DNA of 64,000 nucleotides from Chromobacterium paludis (GTDB taxonomy: Bacteria > Pseudomonadota > Gammaproteobacteria > Burkholderiales > Chromobacteriaceae): positions 3,658,001 through 3,722,000 of the forward strand of contig NZ_CP043473.1 in the NCBI RefSeq assembly GCF_008275125.1. Reading direction: 5' to 3'. Below the pieces are notes generated by a model, which saw only the letters and a program-made list of their open reading frames with translations, did no database searches and was not told where the DNA came from. Shown here one piece after another: positions 21,241-29,498 of the stretch (within the stretch, counting starts at the first letter, position 1; every line of letters begins with the position of its first letter). Both the position numbers and the translations under genes were made by a program.

Positions 21241-22662
21241 ATGCATCAATATCAGGACATCGCGCGGCAACTGCTGGCGCGCATAGACGGCGGCGAGTTC
21301 CCGCCCGGCGGCAGGCTGCCCTCGGTGCGGCGGCTGGCCGCCGATCACGGGGTCAACAGCCTGACTGCGCTGGCCGCCTACCGCTGGCTGGAGCAGCGGC
21401 AGCGGGTGGTGGCGCGGCCGCGCGCCGGCTTCTACGCCGCCTTGCCGGCGCAGTCCGAAGGGCAAGCCCAAGCCCGCGCCCTGCCCTCGCCCGCCACGCT
21501 GGTGGATATGGACAGCCGCATGTCGCAGTTGGTGGCGCTGTCTTCCTCCGATGTGGCGGTGCAGCTGCACATGGCCGAGGCGCATCACAGCCTGTATCCG
21601 GCGGCGGAGCTGGCGCGGCGGTTGCAGCAAACGCTGCAGCGGCAGCCGGAACTGATCGGCGCCTATTTGCCGGCGGCGCTGCACGATAGATTGTGCGGCC
21701 AGCTGCGCCGTTTGGCCGCCGGCTGGCAGCTCGACCTGCCCGCCGGCGAAATCCTGTTCTGCAACGGCATCACCGAGGGCATCAGCCTGGCCTTGCGCCA
21801 CCTGACCCGGCCCGGCGACACGGTGGCGGTGGAGACGCCGGTCTACTTCGGCCTGCTGCAGACGCTGGCCGCGCTGGGGCTGAAGGCCCTGGAAATCCCG
21901 TGCACGCCGGATGCCGGCCTGTCGCTGGAAGCGTTGGAATTCGCGCTGCAATACGGCCCGCCGGTGCGCTGCCTGGTGACGGTGACCAATTTCCAGAACC
22001 CCACCGGCGCCTTGATGCCGGACGACAACAAAAAGCGGCTATTGGCGCTGGCGCGCCGCCACGGCGTGGCCATCATCGAGGACGACGTGTTCGGCGAGCT
22101 GTATTTCGGCGGCCCGCGGCCGACGCCGCTGAAGGCCTGGGACCGCGACGGCGACGTGATCTACTGCGCGTCGTTCACCAAGAGCCTGGCGCCGTCCTTC
22201 CGTCTGGGCTGGCTGTCCGGCGGCCGCCACCACGCGGCGCTGGAGCGGCTGCGCGCCAGCAGCAGCCTGGTCAGCCCGGCCTTGCTGCTGGGCACCTTGG
22301 CCGACTTGTTGGCCAGCGGCGACTATGGCCGCATCAGCCGCAAGCTGCGCGCGCGTTTGGCCGGGCAGATGGAGCGGGTGGCCGACGCCGTGCTGGGGTC
22401 CTTCCCGCGCGGCACCCTGGTGCGGCGGCCGCGCGGCGGCCTCTTGCTGTGGGTGGAAGGGCCAGCGGGCCTGGACAGCGGCAAGCTGCTGGAAGCCGCG
22501 CTGAAGGAGTCGATCAGCTTCGCGCCGGGCATGCTGTTCTCGGCCGAGCCCCGCTTCCGCCACTGTCTGCGGCTGAATTTCGGCCAGCCTTGGGACGCGG
22601 CGCAGCAGGCGGCCATCGCCCGGCTGGGCGCGCTGGCCGCCGAACAACTAAGGACCACATGA
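21241..22662 (+). CDS. MocR-type GntR/aminotransferase transcriptional regulator
   Basis: A 473-residue fusion of an N-terminal GntR winged helix (residues 1 to about 70; PPGGRLPSVRRLAADHGVN) to a class I PLP-dependent aminotransferase fold. The PLP lysine is seen in YCASFTKSLAPSFRLGWL, with the usual NFQNPTGALMP and EDDVFGELYF motifs. MocR regulators bind PLP and often an amino-acid-derived effector, and commonly control a neighbouring gene. Its stop codon overlaps the ATG of the GNAT gene (ATGA). Possible targets are the adjacent GNAT and the FAD oxidoreductase. Confidence 0.93.
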   Translation: MHQYQDIARQLLARIDGGEFPPGGRLPSVRRLAADHGVNSLTALAAYRWLEQRQRVVARPRAGFYAALPAQSEGQAQARALPSPATLVDMDSRMSQLVALSSSDVAVQLHMAEAHHSLYPAAELARRLQQTLQRQPELIGAYLPAALHDRLCGQLRRLAAGWQLDLPAGEILFCNGITEGISLALRHLTRPGDTVAVETPVYFGLLQTLAALGLKALEIPCTPDAGLSLEALEFALQYGPPVRCLVTVTNFQNPTGALMPDDNKKRLLALARRHGVAIIEDDVFGELYFGGPRPTPLKAWDRDGDVIYCASFTKSLAPSFRLGWLSGGRHHAALERLRASSSLVSPALLLGTLADLLASGDYGRISRKLRARLAGQMERVADAVLGSFPRGTLVRRPRGGLLLWVEGPAGLDSGKLLEAALKESISFAPGMLFSAEPRFRHCLRLNFGQPWDAAQQAAIARLGALAAEQLRTT

Positions 22663-23171
22663 TAGAAAACGGCTTGCGCATCCGCCCGGCCCAGGCGGAC
22701 GAGTTGGCGTGGCTGGCGCGAATCGAGCGCCGCGCCGCGCGGTTGTTTTCGCCGGACGATCTGCCTTCCGCGCTCAGCGAGCGCACCTTGCCGGCCGAGA
22801 TCCTGAGCGCCGCCCGCGACGCCGGCTTGCTGTGGGTGGCGGACGACGCCGGCCAGCCGGTCGGTTTCGCGCTGGCGGAAATCCTGGATGGCCAGCTGCA
22901 TCTGGCCGAAATGGACGTGGACCCGGACCACGCCCGCCGCGGCATCGGCTCCGCGCTGCTGGAGCATGTGCTTGCCCACAGCGCGCAAGCCGGCTTCGAC
23001 GGCGTCACACTGACCACTTTTTCCCACCTGCCGTGGAACGCGCCGTTTTATCGCCGCCGCGGTTTTATGGCGTTCGAGCCGCCTGCCGGCAGCGCGCTGG
23101 CGGAGCGCTTGCGCGCCGAGACGGCGGCCGGGCTGCGCCATCGCGTGGCGATGCGGCGCGATATCGTCTGA
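22659..23171 (+). CDS. GNAT family N-acetyltransferase
   Basis: A 170-residue acetyltransferase with the acetyl-CoA binding motif in EMDVDPDHARRGIGSALLEHVLAHS and a C-terminal PFYRRRGF motif, both typical of GNAT enzymes. The start codon overlaps the stop of the MocR-type regulator by 4 bp, so the two are translationally coupled. The substrate, probably an amine or amino acid, cannot be read from the sequence. Confidence 0.9.
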   Translation: MIENGLRIRPAQADELAWLARIERRAARLFSPDDLPSALSERTLPAEILSAARDAGLLWVADDAGQPVGFALAEILDGQLHLAEMDVDPDHARRGIGSALLEHVLAHSAQAGFDGVTLTTFSHLPWNAPFYRRRGFMAFEPPAGSALAERLRAETAAGLRHRVAMRRDIV

Positions 23172-23190
23172 ATCCTAGCGGAGACCGTTC

Positions 23191-24282
23191 ATGGAGCGTG
23201 TGGAATGCGTGGTGATAGGCGCCGGCGTGGTGGGCCTGGCGGTGGCCAAGCAGCTGGCCGAGGCCGGGCGCGAGGTGGTGATCATCGAGGCGGAGCCGGC
23301 CATGGGCCAGCACGCCTCCAGCCGCAACAGCGAGGTGATCCACGCCGGCCTGTACTATCCCGCGGGCAGCCTGAAAGCGCGCTTGTGCGTGGCGGGCCGC
23401 GATTTGCTGTACCGCTACTGTGCCGAGCGTGCCATTCCGCACCTGCGGCTGGGCAAGCTGATCGTCGCCAGCCATGAGGGCCAGCTGGCCAAGCTGGAGG
23501 CGCTGGAGAAGCAGGCGCGCGCCAATGGCGTGGACGATATTCAGCGGCTTTCCGCCAAGCAGGCCCGCGCGCTGGAGCCGGCGCTCGATTGCGCGGCCGC
23601 CCTGCTGTCGCCGTCCACCGGCATCGTCGACAGCCACGCGCTGATGCTGTCCTTGCTGGGCGATGCGGAGGCGGCCGGCGCGCAGCTGGCGCTGGGCTCG
23701 CCGCTGGAGGGCGGGGCGGCCACCGCTGACGGCATCGCGCTGCGCGTCGCCGGCATGGAGCTGATCGCGGACCGGGTGGTCAACGCCGCCGGCCTGTTCG
23801 CGCCCGGTGTCGCGCGCTCCATCGCCGGCCTACCCGCCGATTCGATTCCGCAGGCCCATTACGCGCGCGGCGTGTATTTTTCGCTGCAAGGCCGCGCGCC
23901 GTTTTCGCGGCTGATCTACCCCTTGCCGGAGGCCGGCGGCCTGGGCAGCCACTTGACGCTGGACCTCTCCGGCCAGGCGCGCTTCGGCCCGGACGTGGAA
24001 TGGGTGGACGGCGTGGACTACCGCGTCGACCCGGCGCGGGCGGAGGCCTTCTACCGCGCGGCGCGCGCCTGGTGGCCGCAGTTGCCGGACGGCGCGCTGG
24101 CGCCCGGCTATGCCGGCATCCGCGCCAAGATCGCCGGGCCGGGGCAGCCGGACGCGGACTTTGTCATCCAGGGCGCGGCGGCCCATGGCGTGCCAGGCCT
24201 AATCCATCTGTTCGGCATCGAGTCGCCGGGCTTGACCAGTTGCCTGGCCATCGCCGAGGCCGTGGCCGCGCTGCTGGATTAG
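23191..24282 (+). CDS. FAD-dependent oxidoreductase, LhgO/DAO family
   Basis: A 363-residue flavoprotein. The N-terminus has a dinucleotide-binding fold ([29 protein letters not shown]) and the next block [25 protein letters not shown] is characteristic of L-2-hydroxyglutarate oxidase and related members of the DAO family. C-terminal motifs ([34 protein letters not shown]) fit. It likely oxidises an L-2-hydroxy acid and passes electrons to quinone. It follows the GNAT gene by 19 bp and a DeoR-type regulator comes 45 bp after. Exact substrate is inference. Confidence 0.85.
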   Translation: MERVECVVIGAGVVGLAVAKQLAEAGREVVIIEAEPAMGQHASSRNSEVIHAGLYYPAGSLKARLCVAGRDLLYRYCAERAIPHLRLGKLIVASHEGQLAKLEALEKQARANGVDDIQRLSAKQARALEPALDCAAALLSPSTGIVDSHALMLSLLGDAEAAGAQLALGSPLEGGAATADGIALRVAGMELIADRVVNAAGLFAPGVARSIAGLPADSIPQAHYARGVYFSLQGRAPFSRLIYPLPEAGGLGSHLTLDLSGQARFGPDVEWVDGVDYRVDPARAEAFYRAARAWWPQLPDGALAPGYAGIRAKIAGPGQPDADFVIQGAAAHGVPGLIHLFGIESPGLTSCLAIAEAVAALLD

Positions 24283-24327
24283 AGCAAATCGCTTACAATC
24301 CCCGGCAAAGGGGAGAAACCGACAAGC

Positions 24328-25092
24328 ATGCTGATCCTGAATCAAAGACAACAAGAGCTGCTGGACATGGTCAGGCGCGACAGCTATGTCAGCGTGGAAA
24401 AACTGGCCGATCATTTCGCCGTCACCCGGCAGACCATACGCCGCGACATCGCCCTCCTGGCCGAGCATCAGCAGCTGCAGCGCTACCATGGCGGCGCCAG
24501 CGTGCTGTCCAGCGTGGAGAACGTGGCCTATCAGGCGCGCCAGGTGCTGTGCATAGAAGAAAAACGCCGCATCGCCGACTGCCTGGCGCGGCACATTCCG
24601 GACAACGCGTCCCTGTTCATCAATCTGGGCACCACCACGGAAGAAGTGGCCAAGGCGCTGCATCGCCATCGCGGCCTCAGGGTCATTACCAATAATCTGC
24701 ACGTGGCCGAGCAGATGTGCGATTACCCGGACTGCGAGGTCATCGTGCTGGGCGGCTCGCTGCGCAAGCGCGACCGCGGCCTGACCGGCGAGGCGACGGT
24801 GCAGATGATCCGCCAGTTCCGCGTGGACTACGGCATCATCGGCGTGTCCAGCATCGAGTCCGACGGCACGCTGCGCGATTACGACTACCGCGAGGTGCGC
24901 ACCACCGAGGCCATCATCCAGCAATCGCGCCAGGTGTTCCTGGCGGCGGACCACAGCAAGTTCGACCGGCCGGCGCTGGTGGAGCTGGGCCGGCTCAGCC
25001 AGATCGCCGCGCTGTTCACCGACAAGCCGGTGCCGCCGGCCATCGCCCGCCTCATGCAGGAGAGCGGCACCCAGCTGCATGTGGCCGAATAG
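24328..25092 (+). CDS. DeoR-family regulator, GlpR-like paralogue
   Basis: A 254-residue repressor with an N-terminal DeoR helix-turn-helix (LADHFAVTRQTIRRDIALLAEHQQLQRYHGGA) and a sugar-phosphate-sensing domain (NLGTTTEEVAKAL, VITNNLHVAEQM, DYGIIGVSSIESDGTLRDYDYREV, LAADHSKFDR). It is strongly similar along its length to the GlpR-like protein at 27472-28239, though the GlpR-type GRNA following DHSKF is absent. It may control the adjacent oxidoreductase in response to a phosphorylated metabolite; that is inference. Confidence 0.9.
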   Translation: MLILNQRQQELLDMVRRDSYVSVEKLADHFAVTRQTIRRDIALLAEHQQLQRYHGGASVLSSVENVAYQARQVLCIEEKRRIADCLARHIPDNASLFINLGTTTEEVAKALHRHRGLRVITNNLHVAEQMCDYPDCEVIVLGGSLRKRDRGLTGEATVQMIRQFRVDYGIIGVSSIESDGTLRDYDYREVRTTEAIIQQSRQVFLAADHSKFDRPALVELGRLSQIAALFTDKPVPPAIARLMQESGTQLHVAE

Positions 25093-25148
25093 TCTGGATA
25101 CGTATTTTTGCTATGCTGAAGCATCGCGTCCACTAGACGGCATGCTTC

Positions 25149-25928
25149 ATGCAACTCTCCCCGCCCCCGCTGGCCGACGGCGCGCTGTTCCGCGACGCCT
25201 CCGGCCGCTATTGCGCCAGCCTGGCCGGCCATCGCTTCTTCAGCGTCTTCCAACCCATTTTCTACAAGGGCGGCAGCCTGTTCGGCTACGAAGCGCTGCT
25301 CAGGGTGGTGGACGAGGGCGGAGAATGGCAGCCGCCGGACCGCTACTTGGGCGGCCTGCCGCCGGAACAGGCGCAGCTGGCGGACCGGCTGGCGCGGCTG
25401 ATCCACGTGCGCAACTTCGCCCAAAGCAGCCAGGACGGCTGCCTGACCCTGAACCTGCTGGCCGCCACGGTGCAGGAAGACCATAGCGGCCGCAGCCACC
25501 TGCCCATGCTGAAAACCCTGTTGCAGACCGTGGAGCTGGACAGCGGCGGCGTGATTTTCGAAATCCCGGAATTTGAAGTGGAGCACCACGGCGCGCCCCT
25601 GCTGGACGGCCTGCGTCACGCCTCAGACATGGGCTTCGGCCTGGCGGTGGACGACTTCGGCGCGCTAGGCTCGCGCCACGGCAAGACCAGCGAGCTGTGC
25701 CCGGACATCCTCAAGATAGACCGCAGCCTGCTGCTGGATTACATGGCGGGCGAAACCCAGCGCCTGCCGGCGCTGCTGGAGCTGGGCTGGCAGATAGGCT
25801 GCCGCATGCTGGTGGAAGGCGTGGAAACCGCCGAGCAGCTGGAAGCGATGCGCGCGCTAGGCGTGGAACTGTATCAGGGCTTCTTCCTGGGCCGGCCGGG
25901 AGAGCTGCCGGTGATGCGCCAGTTGTAG
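25149..25928 (+). CDS. EAL-domain c-di-GMP phosphodiesterase
   Basis: A 259-residue protein that is essentially only an EAL domain, hydrolysing c-di-GMP to pGpG. The key residues are visible: the name motif in GYEALLRV, the metal-binding Asp pair in VDDFGALGS, the general-base lysine in ILKIDRSLL, EGVET, and YQGFFLG. Loop 6, normally DDFGTGYSS, is altered to DDFGALGSR, which may lower activity or dimer-linked regulation. No sensor or membrane segment is present. Stands alone, 56 bp after the DeoR regulator. Confidence 0.88.
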   Translation: MQLSPPPLADGALFRDASGRYCASLAGHRFFSVFQPIFYKGGSLFGYEALLRVVDEGGEWQPPDRYLGGLPPEQAQLADRLARLIHVRNFAQSSQDGCLTLNLLAATVQEDHSGRSHLPMLKTLLQTVELDSGGVIFEIPEFEVEHHGAPLLDGLRHASDMGFGLAVDDFGALGSRHGKTSELCPDILKIDRSLLLDYMAGETQRLPALLELGWQIGCRMLVEGVETAEQLEAMRALGVELYQGFFLGRPGELPVMRQL

Positions 25929-26221
25929 GGCGCGGGGGGCTACGGGCAAATCGCGGGAACCGCCTGCGGCCAAGCTGCGCTACGGGGTTTCACGGGCGTG
26001 CCAGCACAATGTGCCAAAGCCATATGCAAAACACCCATCAATGACTCGGGGGATACGGCATCGCCCCAGCCAAGTAGCGTGTTTCGTCCAATTTTAGGTC
26101 CTTGCAAGAATCACGCAAATATGGCATTGTCATTATTTTGACATGCAAACTTTGTCGCATAATTTTCATACACCACCAATCTGGTGGTTTTCACTCGATG
26201 TTCCGGGTGGCTAATTACAAC
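25929..26221. other. Intergenic region before the gene cassette
   Basis: No gene is seen. Composition shifts from GC-rich to AT-rich near 26100. A candidate promoter is annotated at 26138; a small hairpin CCACC-AATCT-GGTGG followed by TTTT lies at about 26173-26190. No integrase gene, and no convincing attI or second attC was recognised. Confidence 0.45.
26138..26165 (+). promoter_or_regulatory. Candidate sigma70 promoter reading into the cassette
   Basis: Perfect -35 TTGACA at 26138-26143 and a poor -10 (TAATTT at 26160-26165, 16-bp spacer). It could drive the cassette gene, as cassettes usually lack their own promoter. Confidence 0.35.
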
Positions 26222-26883
26222 TTAGACAGCACTAACATTTATATGATCTCAAGTAGCTTCGAAGACGCACAGGCTGACATGCGTTCTGCTTACCTGTGGG
26301 GTGCTCCTGGGGTGTCAGTGTCCGGTGCAGTGTGGGTTATTTCCGCTTTGTTTGCTTCCTTTGTCAGCTTTAAGGCTGGAGTGTGGTCGTTATTGCTTGG
26401 TGGCACAGTCATTTTTCCGCTATCGCTCGTTGTGTGCCGGGCATTGGGTGCTAAAGCCAAGCACAGTGCTGACAATCCGCTCGGAAAGCTCGCATTGGAG
26501 GGCACGTTTTGGCTCTTGGCAGGTATAGCAGTGGCCTTCGGAATACAGGTGTTAAGGCCGGAGTGGTTCTATCCGTCAATGTTGCTCATGATCGGAGGGC
26601 GCTACTTCACTTTTCAAACCCTTTACGGGCTTCGTGCTTTTTGGTGGGCGGGTGGCACGCTTTGTTCGCTGGGCATTGCCTTGGCGCTGGCTAGCGCGGC
26701 ACCGGCGCTAGCGGCGGCAGTAGGTGGAGGCACTGAGGTCGTGCTTTCAGTGCTGTTGTTCTCAATGGCGCGAGGTAAAAAAGATGCTGTCTAACTCGTC
26801 GTTCAAGCAGACAGCCTCACCGGTCCGGTGCATGCTGGGCTCTGAGAATTTTGTGTGCGGCGGGTCTGCCGCTTAACTCTGCA
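26222..26883 (+). mobile_element. Single integron-type gene cassette
   Basis: The left edge is set at TTAGAC (26222-26227) because these six bases, joined to the base at the other end as in a circular cassette, complement the attC R'' box GTCTAAC. The right edge lies inside the R' box at 26883/26884. The start codon lies only 15 nt after the left edge and the attC begins at the stop codon, the usual compact cassette design. The cassette of 662 bp carries one DUF7010-type gene. No integrase in the window. Cassette boundaries are inferred from the attC pairing rules. Confidence 0.6.
26243..26794 (+). CDS. DUF7010-type membrane protein, cassette gene
   Basis: A 183-residue protein with the motif EDAQADMRSAYLWGAPGVSVSGAVW near the N-terminus and about five hydrophobic segments, matching the DUF7010 family of small membrane proteins of unknown function. 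The ATG at 26243 is chosen because it falls just inside the inferred cassette edge; longer frames start at 26102 and 26198 but lack family similarity. The stop codon TAA forms part of the attC R'' box. There is no clear Shine-Dalgarno sequence. Its base composition is less GC-rich than neighbours. Confidence 0.7.
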   Translation: MISSSFEDAQADMRSAYLWGAPGVSVSGAVWVISALFASFVSFKAGVWSLLLGGTVIFPLSLVVCRALGAKAKHSADNPLGKLALEGTFWLLAGIAVAFGIQVLRPEWFYPSMLLMIGGRYFTFQTLYGLRAFWWAGGTLCSLGIALALASAAPALAAAVGGGTEVVLSVLLFSMARGKKDAV

Positions 26884-26889
26884 TTAGGC
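26789..26889 (+). repeat. attC (59-base element) recombination site
   Basis: R'' box GTCTAAC (26789-26795, fits RYYYAAC), L'' TTCAAGC with AGAC following, then after a variable middle the matching GTCTGCC, L' GCTTAA (one base shorter than its partner, as expected for the extrahelical base) and R' ATTAGGC (26883-26889; first base A instead of G). The length of 101 bp and the imperfect palindrome are typical of Xanthomonas/Pseudomonas-type attC sites recognised by IntI as folded single strands. Confidence 0.8.
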
Positions 26890-26945
26890 GGCTCATGTAA
26901 AGTAATGCAAATGGACTTTGTTGCATAGCTCAAAATCATGCCAAA

Positions 26946-27338
26946 ATGTTGCCGGCGTATTTGCAGGAATACGGCGCGCCGCGCGCAGCCACTGATCTGG
27001 CGCGTCATCGCTGCCTGCACTACCGCTTTCCCAGCAGCGGCAAGCTGCTGCCATGGCCGCTGGTGTTGGCGGACGGCGAAGAGGCGGAACCGCCGGTCAG
27101 CGCCAGCTGCAATACCGGCGAGGCCTTGATCGAGCTGGCCGAGCGCGGCATGGGCATTGTCTGCATGCCGGACTTCTCCATCCGCCGCGAGCTGGCTTCC
27201 GGCGCGCTGCTGGCGTTGGAGACGCCCCAGGTGCGGCGCAGCGGCAATCTGTATCTGCTCTGGCCGTCCACGCCGGCCATGCCGCCGCGGCTGCGCGCCT
27301 TTATCGACTACATGGCGGCGCATGTGTTTGCGGGCTGA
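26946..27338 (+). pseudogene. LysR-type regulator, C-terminal half only
   Basis: About 130 residues match the end of the LysR effector-binding domain (LPAYLQEYGAPRAATDLARHRCLHYR, then NTGEALIELAERGMGIVCMPDFSIRRELASGALL and a terminal RLRAFIDYMAAH). The helix-turn-helix and the first half of the effector domain, about 170 residues, are missing, and the frame fuses at about 26940 to the AT-rich flank of the integron cassette. The 5' half is not found in the flanking DNA, so this is a remnant left by insertion and deletion, not a gene interrupted in place. Confidence 0.8.
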
Positions 27339-27422
27339 GCGCCGGCTAAGGTTTGCGCGGGCAGCGCCGTGGGCGAGCCCGCGCTGCTGGCGGTATGGCG
27401 CGGCCTGCGCCGCCGCAATGAG

Positions 27423-27446
27423 AAAACCCGGCCAGCGGCCGGGTTT
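27423..27446 (-). terminator. Terminator of the GlpR-like gene
   Basis: On the minus strand AAACCCGGCC - GCT - GGCCGGGTTTTC, a 10-bp stem 25 bp after the stop codon of the GlpR-like gene. Confidence 0.8.
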
Positions 27447-27471
27447 CGCGAAACAGGATGAGGATGTGGAC

Positions 27472-28239
27472 TCAGGCCTCGGACAGCACCAGGCGCACGC
27501 TGTGCTCTTCCAAGAGCTTGCTGACCGGCTCCGGCGGCATGGCGTCGGTGAATACGGTGTGGAATTCGCTGATGTGGCCCATGCGCACCAGCGCGTTGCG
27601 GCCGAACTTGCTGTGGTCGGCGGCCAGATAGCGGTGGCGGGCGTTGTTCATCATCGCTTGGGCCACGCGCACTTCGCGGTAGTCGAAGTCCAGCAGCGAG
27701 CCGTCGGTTTCTATGCCGGACACGCCGATGATGGCGTAATCCACCTTGAACTGGTTGATGAAGTCCAGCGTCGCCACGCCGGTGATGCCGCCGTCAGACG
27801 CGCGCACGGTGCCGGAGGTGATCATCGCGGTGAAGTCCGGGTTGGTGGACATGATGGAGGCGACGTGGATGTTGTTGGTGATGACGCGCAGGCCTTTGTG
27901 CGTGGCCGTCAGCGCCTGCGCCACCGCTTCTATGGTGGTGCCTATGCTCATGAACAGCGAGGCGTGGTCCGGGATGCTGCGCGCGATCATTTCCGCGATA
28001 TGGGCCTTTTCGCTCTGGAACTTTCCTTTGCGCGCAAAGTAGTCCTCATTCTCCACGCTGTTGCCCAGCGCGGCGCCGCCGTGATAGCGGCGCAACAGAT
28101 TGGCCTCGCACAGCTGGTTGATGTCGCGGCGAATGGTTTGCGGCGTGACGTCGAGCAGACGGGCCAGCTCTTCAATCGGCATGAAGCCGTTTTCGCGGAC
28201 CAGTTGCAGAATTTTGTCGTGACGTGGAGAGCGGCTCAT
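27472..28239 (-). CDS. glpR: GlpR-like DeoR-family repressor
   Basis: A 255-residue repressor closely resembling E. coli GlpR, which senses sn-glycerol-3-phosphate: DeoR helix-turn-helix (LLDVTPQTIRRDINQLCEANLLRRYHGGA), SIGTTIEAVAQAL, ITSGTVRASDGGITGVATLDFINQF, GVSGIETDGSLLDFDYREVR and DHSKFGRNALVRMG. The last motif matches GlpR better than its paralogue at 24328. No glpD, glpF or glpK is in the window, so its targets lie elsewhere or it senses another sugar phosphate. Its upstream region has a GTTACT / AGTAAC palindrome that may be an autoregulatory site. Confidence 0.8.
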   Translation of the reverse strand: MSRSPRHDKILQLVRENGFMPIEELARLLDVTPQTIRRDINQLCEANLLRRYHGGAALGNSVENEDYFARKGKFQSEKAHIAEMIARSIPDHASLFMSIGTTIEAVAQALTATHKGLRVITNNIHVASIMSTNPDFTAMITSGTVRASDGGITGVATLDFINQFKVDYAIIGVSGIETDGSLLDFDYREVRVAQAMMNNARHRYLAADHSKFGRNALVRMGHISEFHTVFTDAMPPEPVSKLLEEHSVRLVLSEA

Positions 28240-28262
28240 AACTATTCGGAATCGAAAATCAC

Positions 28263-28276
28263 GTTACTTTAGTAAC
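28263..28276. promoter_or_regulatory. GTTACT-TT-AGTAAC palindrome upstream of glpR
   Basis: A 6-bp perfect inverted repeat with a 2-base centre, 24 bp upstream of the GlpR-like start codon, likely within its promoter. It could be a self-repression operator. Confidence 0.35.
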
Positions 28277-28309
28277 ATATTTGCACCCGGCTTAGCAAAT
28301 GCGGGATGC

Positions 28310-28347
28310 AAAAAAAGCCGGCCGCGCGCGCTGGCGCAAGACCGGCT
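28310..28347 (-). terminator. Terminator of the alcohol dehydrogenase gene
   Basis: On the minus strand AGCCGG ... CCGGCT followed by seven T. A second, GC-only hairpin CGTGCCCGCC / GGCGGGCACG (28351-28378) lies between it and the stop codon. Confidence 0.65.
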
Positions 28348-28382
28348 AGGCGTGCCCGCCACACTGGCGGCGGGCACGATTT

Positions 28383-29390
28383 CTAGTGCTGGATCACCAC
28401 CTTGCCGAAATGGCGGCGCGCGTCGAAATGCTCAAAAGCCGCGCGCGCCTCGCCAAATGAGAAAACCTGATCGACGACCGGCCGCAGCTTATGTTGGCCG
28501 ATGGCGCGCAGCATGGCCTCCATGCCCTCGCGGTGGCCCACGGCGATGCGGCGCAGCGTGGCGCCGCTCATGAAATAGCGCATGAAGTCCAGCGCCGCGC
28601 CGCCCTGGTCCAGGAAGCCGATCACGGCGATTTCGCCGCCGACGGCGATGGCGGCCAGCGATTGTTCCAGGGTGCCCTGGCCGCCCACTTCGATGATGCG
28701 GTCCACGCCGCCGCCGCTCAGCGCCCGTGCCCGCTCGCCCCAATTCTGCGCGGCGCGGTAATCGATCACCTCGTCCGCGCCCAGCGCCTTCAATTTCTCG
28801 GCCTTGTCCGCGCTGGAGGTGGTGGCGATCACCCGCGCGCCCATCAGCTTGGCCAGCTGCACCGCGAACAAGGACACGCCGCCGGTGCCCTGGGTCAGCA
28901 CCGTGTCGCCGGCCTTGACCGGCTGCGGCCCGGTCAGCGCGGTCCAGGCGGTCAGCGCGGCGCAGGGCAGCGCGGCGGCCTCGGCGTAGCTCAGATGGTC
29001 CGGCACGCGGACCAGCGCCTCCTCGCTCACCGTCTTGTATTGGCACAACCAGCCGTCCAGATTGCTGCCGTACTGGCGGGCGGCCTGCTCCAGCGGAAAC
29101 GGCCCGCCGAACCATTCCGGGAAGAAGCTGTTGCAGACGCGGTCGCCCACGGCGAAGCGGCGGCAGCCTTCGCCCAGCGCGATGATCTCGCCGGCGCCGT
29201 CGGACAGCGGAACCAGGCCGTCGCTCCAGCTCATTGGGTAATGGCCGTGCAGCAGGGCCAGATCGCGGTAGTTCAAAGAGCTGGCATGCACTTTGACCAG
29301 CACTTCGCCGCGGCCGGGCGCGGGCATGGCTTCGTCCTGCATGCGCAGGGAATCGAGCGAGCCGAAACGGGAAAAACGGTAGCTTTGCAT
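28383..29390 (-). CDS. Zinc-type NAD(P)-dependent alcohol dehydrogenase / quinone reductase family
   Basis: A 335-residue MDR-superfamily oxidoreductase: N-terminal GroES-like domain (GRGEVLVKVHASSLNYRDLALLHG, GVGDRVCNSFF-like segment) and a Rossmann domain (VLTQGTGGVSLFAVQLAKLMGARVIATTSS, EVGGQGTLEQSL). The catalytic zinc cysteine of classic ADHs is replaced by Asn in SLNYRDL, so it is probably a zinc-independent member near quinone oxidoreductases. The start at 29390 gives MQSYRFSRFG; the longer upstream frame is a shadow of the divergent AraC gene. It is divergent from the AraC regulator, a likely controller. Confidence 0.88.
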   Translation of the reverse strand: MQSYRFSRFGSLDSLRMQDEAMPAPGRGEVLVKVHASSLNYRDLALLHGHYPMSWSDGLVPLSDGAGEIIALGEGCRRFAVGDRVCNSFFPEWFGGPFPLEQAARQYGSNLDGWLCQYKTVSEEALVRVPDHLSYAEAAALPCAALTAWTALTGPQPVKAGDTVLTQGTGGVSLFAVQLAKLMGARVIATTSSADKAEKLKALGADEVIDYRAAQNWGERARALSGGGVDRIIEVGGQGTLEQSLAAIAVGGEIAVIGFLDQGGAALDFMRYFMSGATLRRIAVGHREGMEAMLRAIGQHKLRPVVDQVFSFGEARAAFEHFDARRHFGKVVIQH

Positions 29391-29498
29391 TGCGGATGTC
29401 CTTGCGTGAAATATCGCAGGAACATCTTGCCGCGGCGCGCGGAGATGATGAATGATTGGCCGTATCCGTTTTTTCACCATTCGTGCCGGAGTCTCATC

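Noticed and set aside
25929..26221. attI site or integrase next to the cassette
   Set aside because: No integrase ORF or convincing attI core was found; a TTAGGT at 26094 is preceded by T instead of G and does not pair with the attC R'' box as well as the TTAGAC at 26222.
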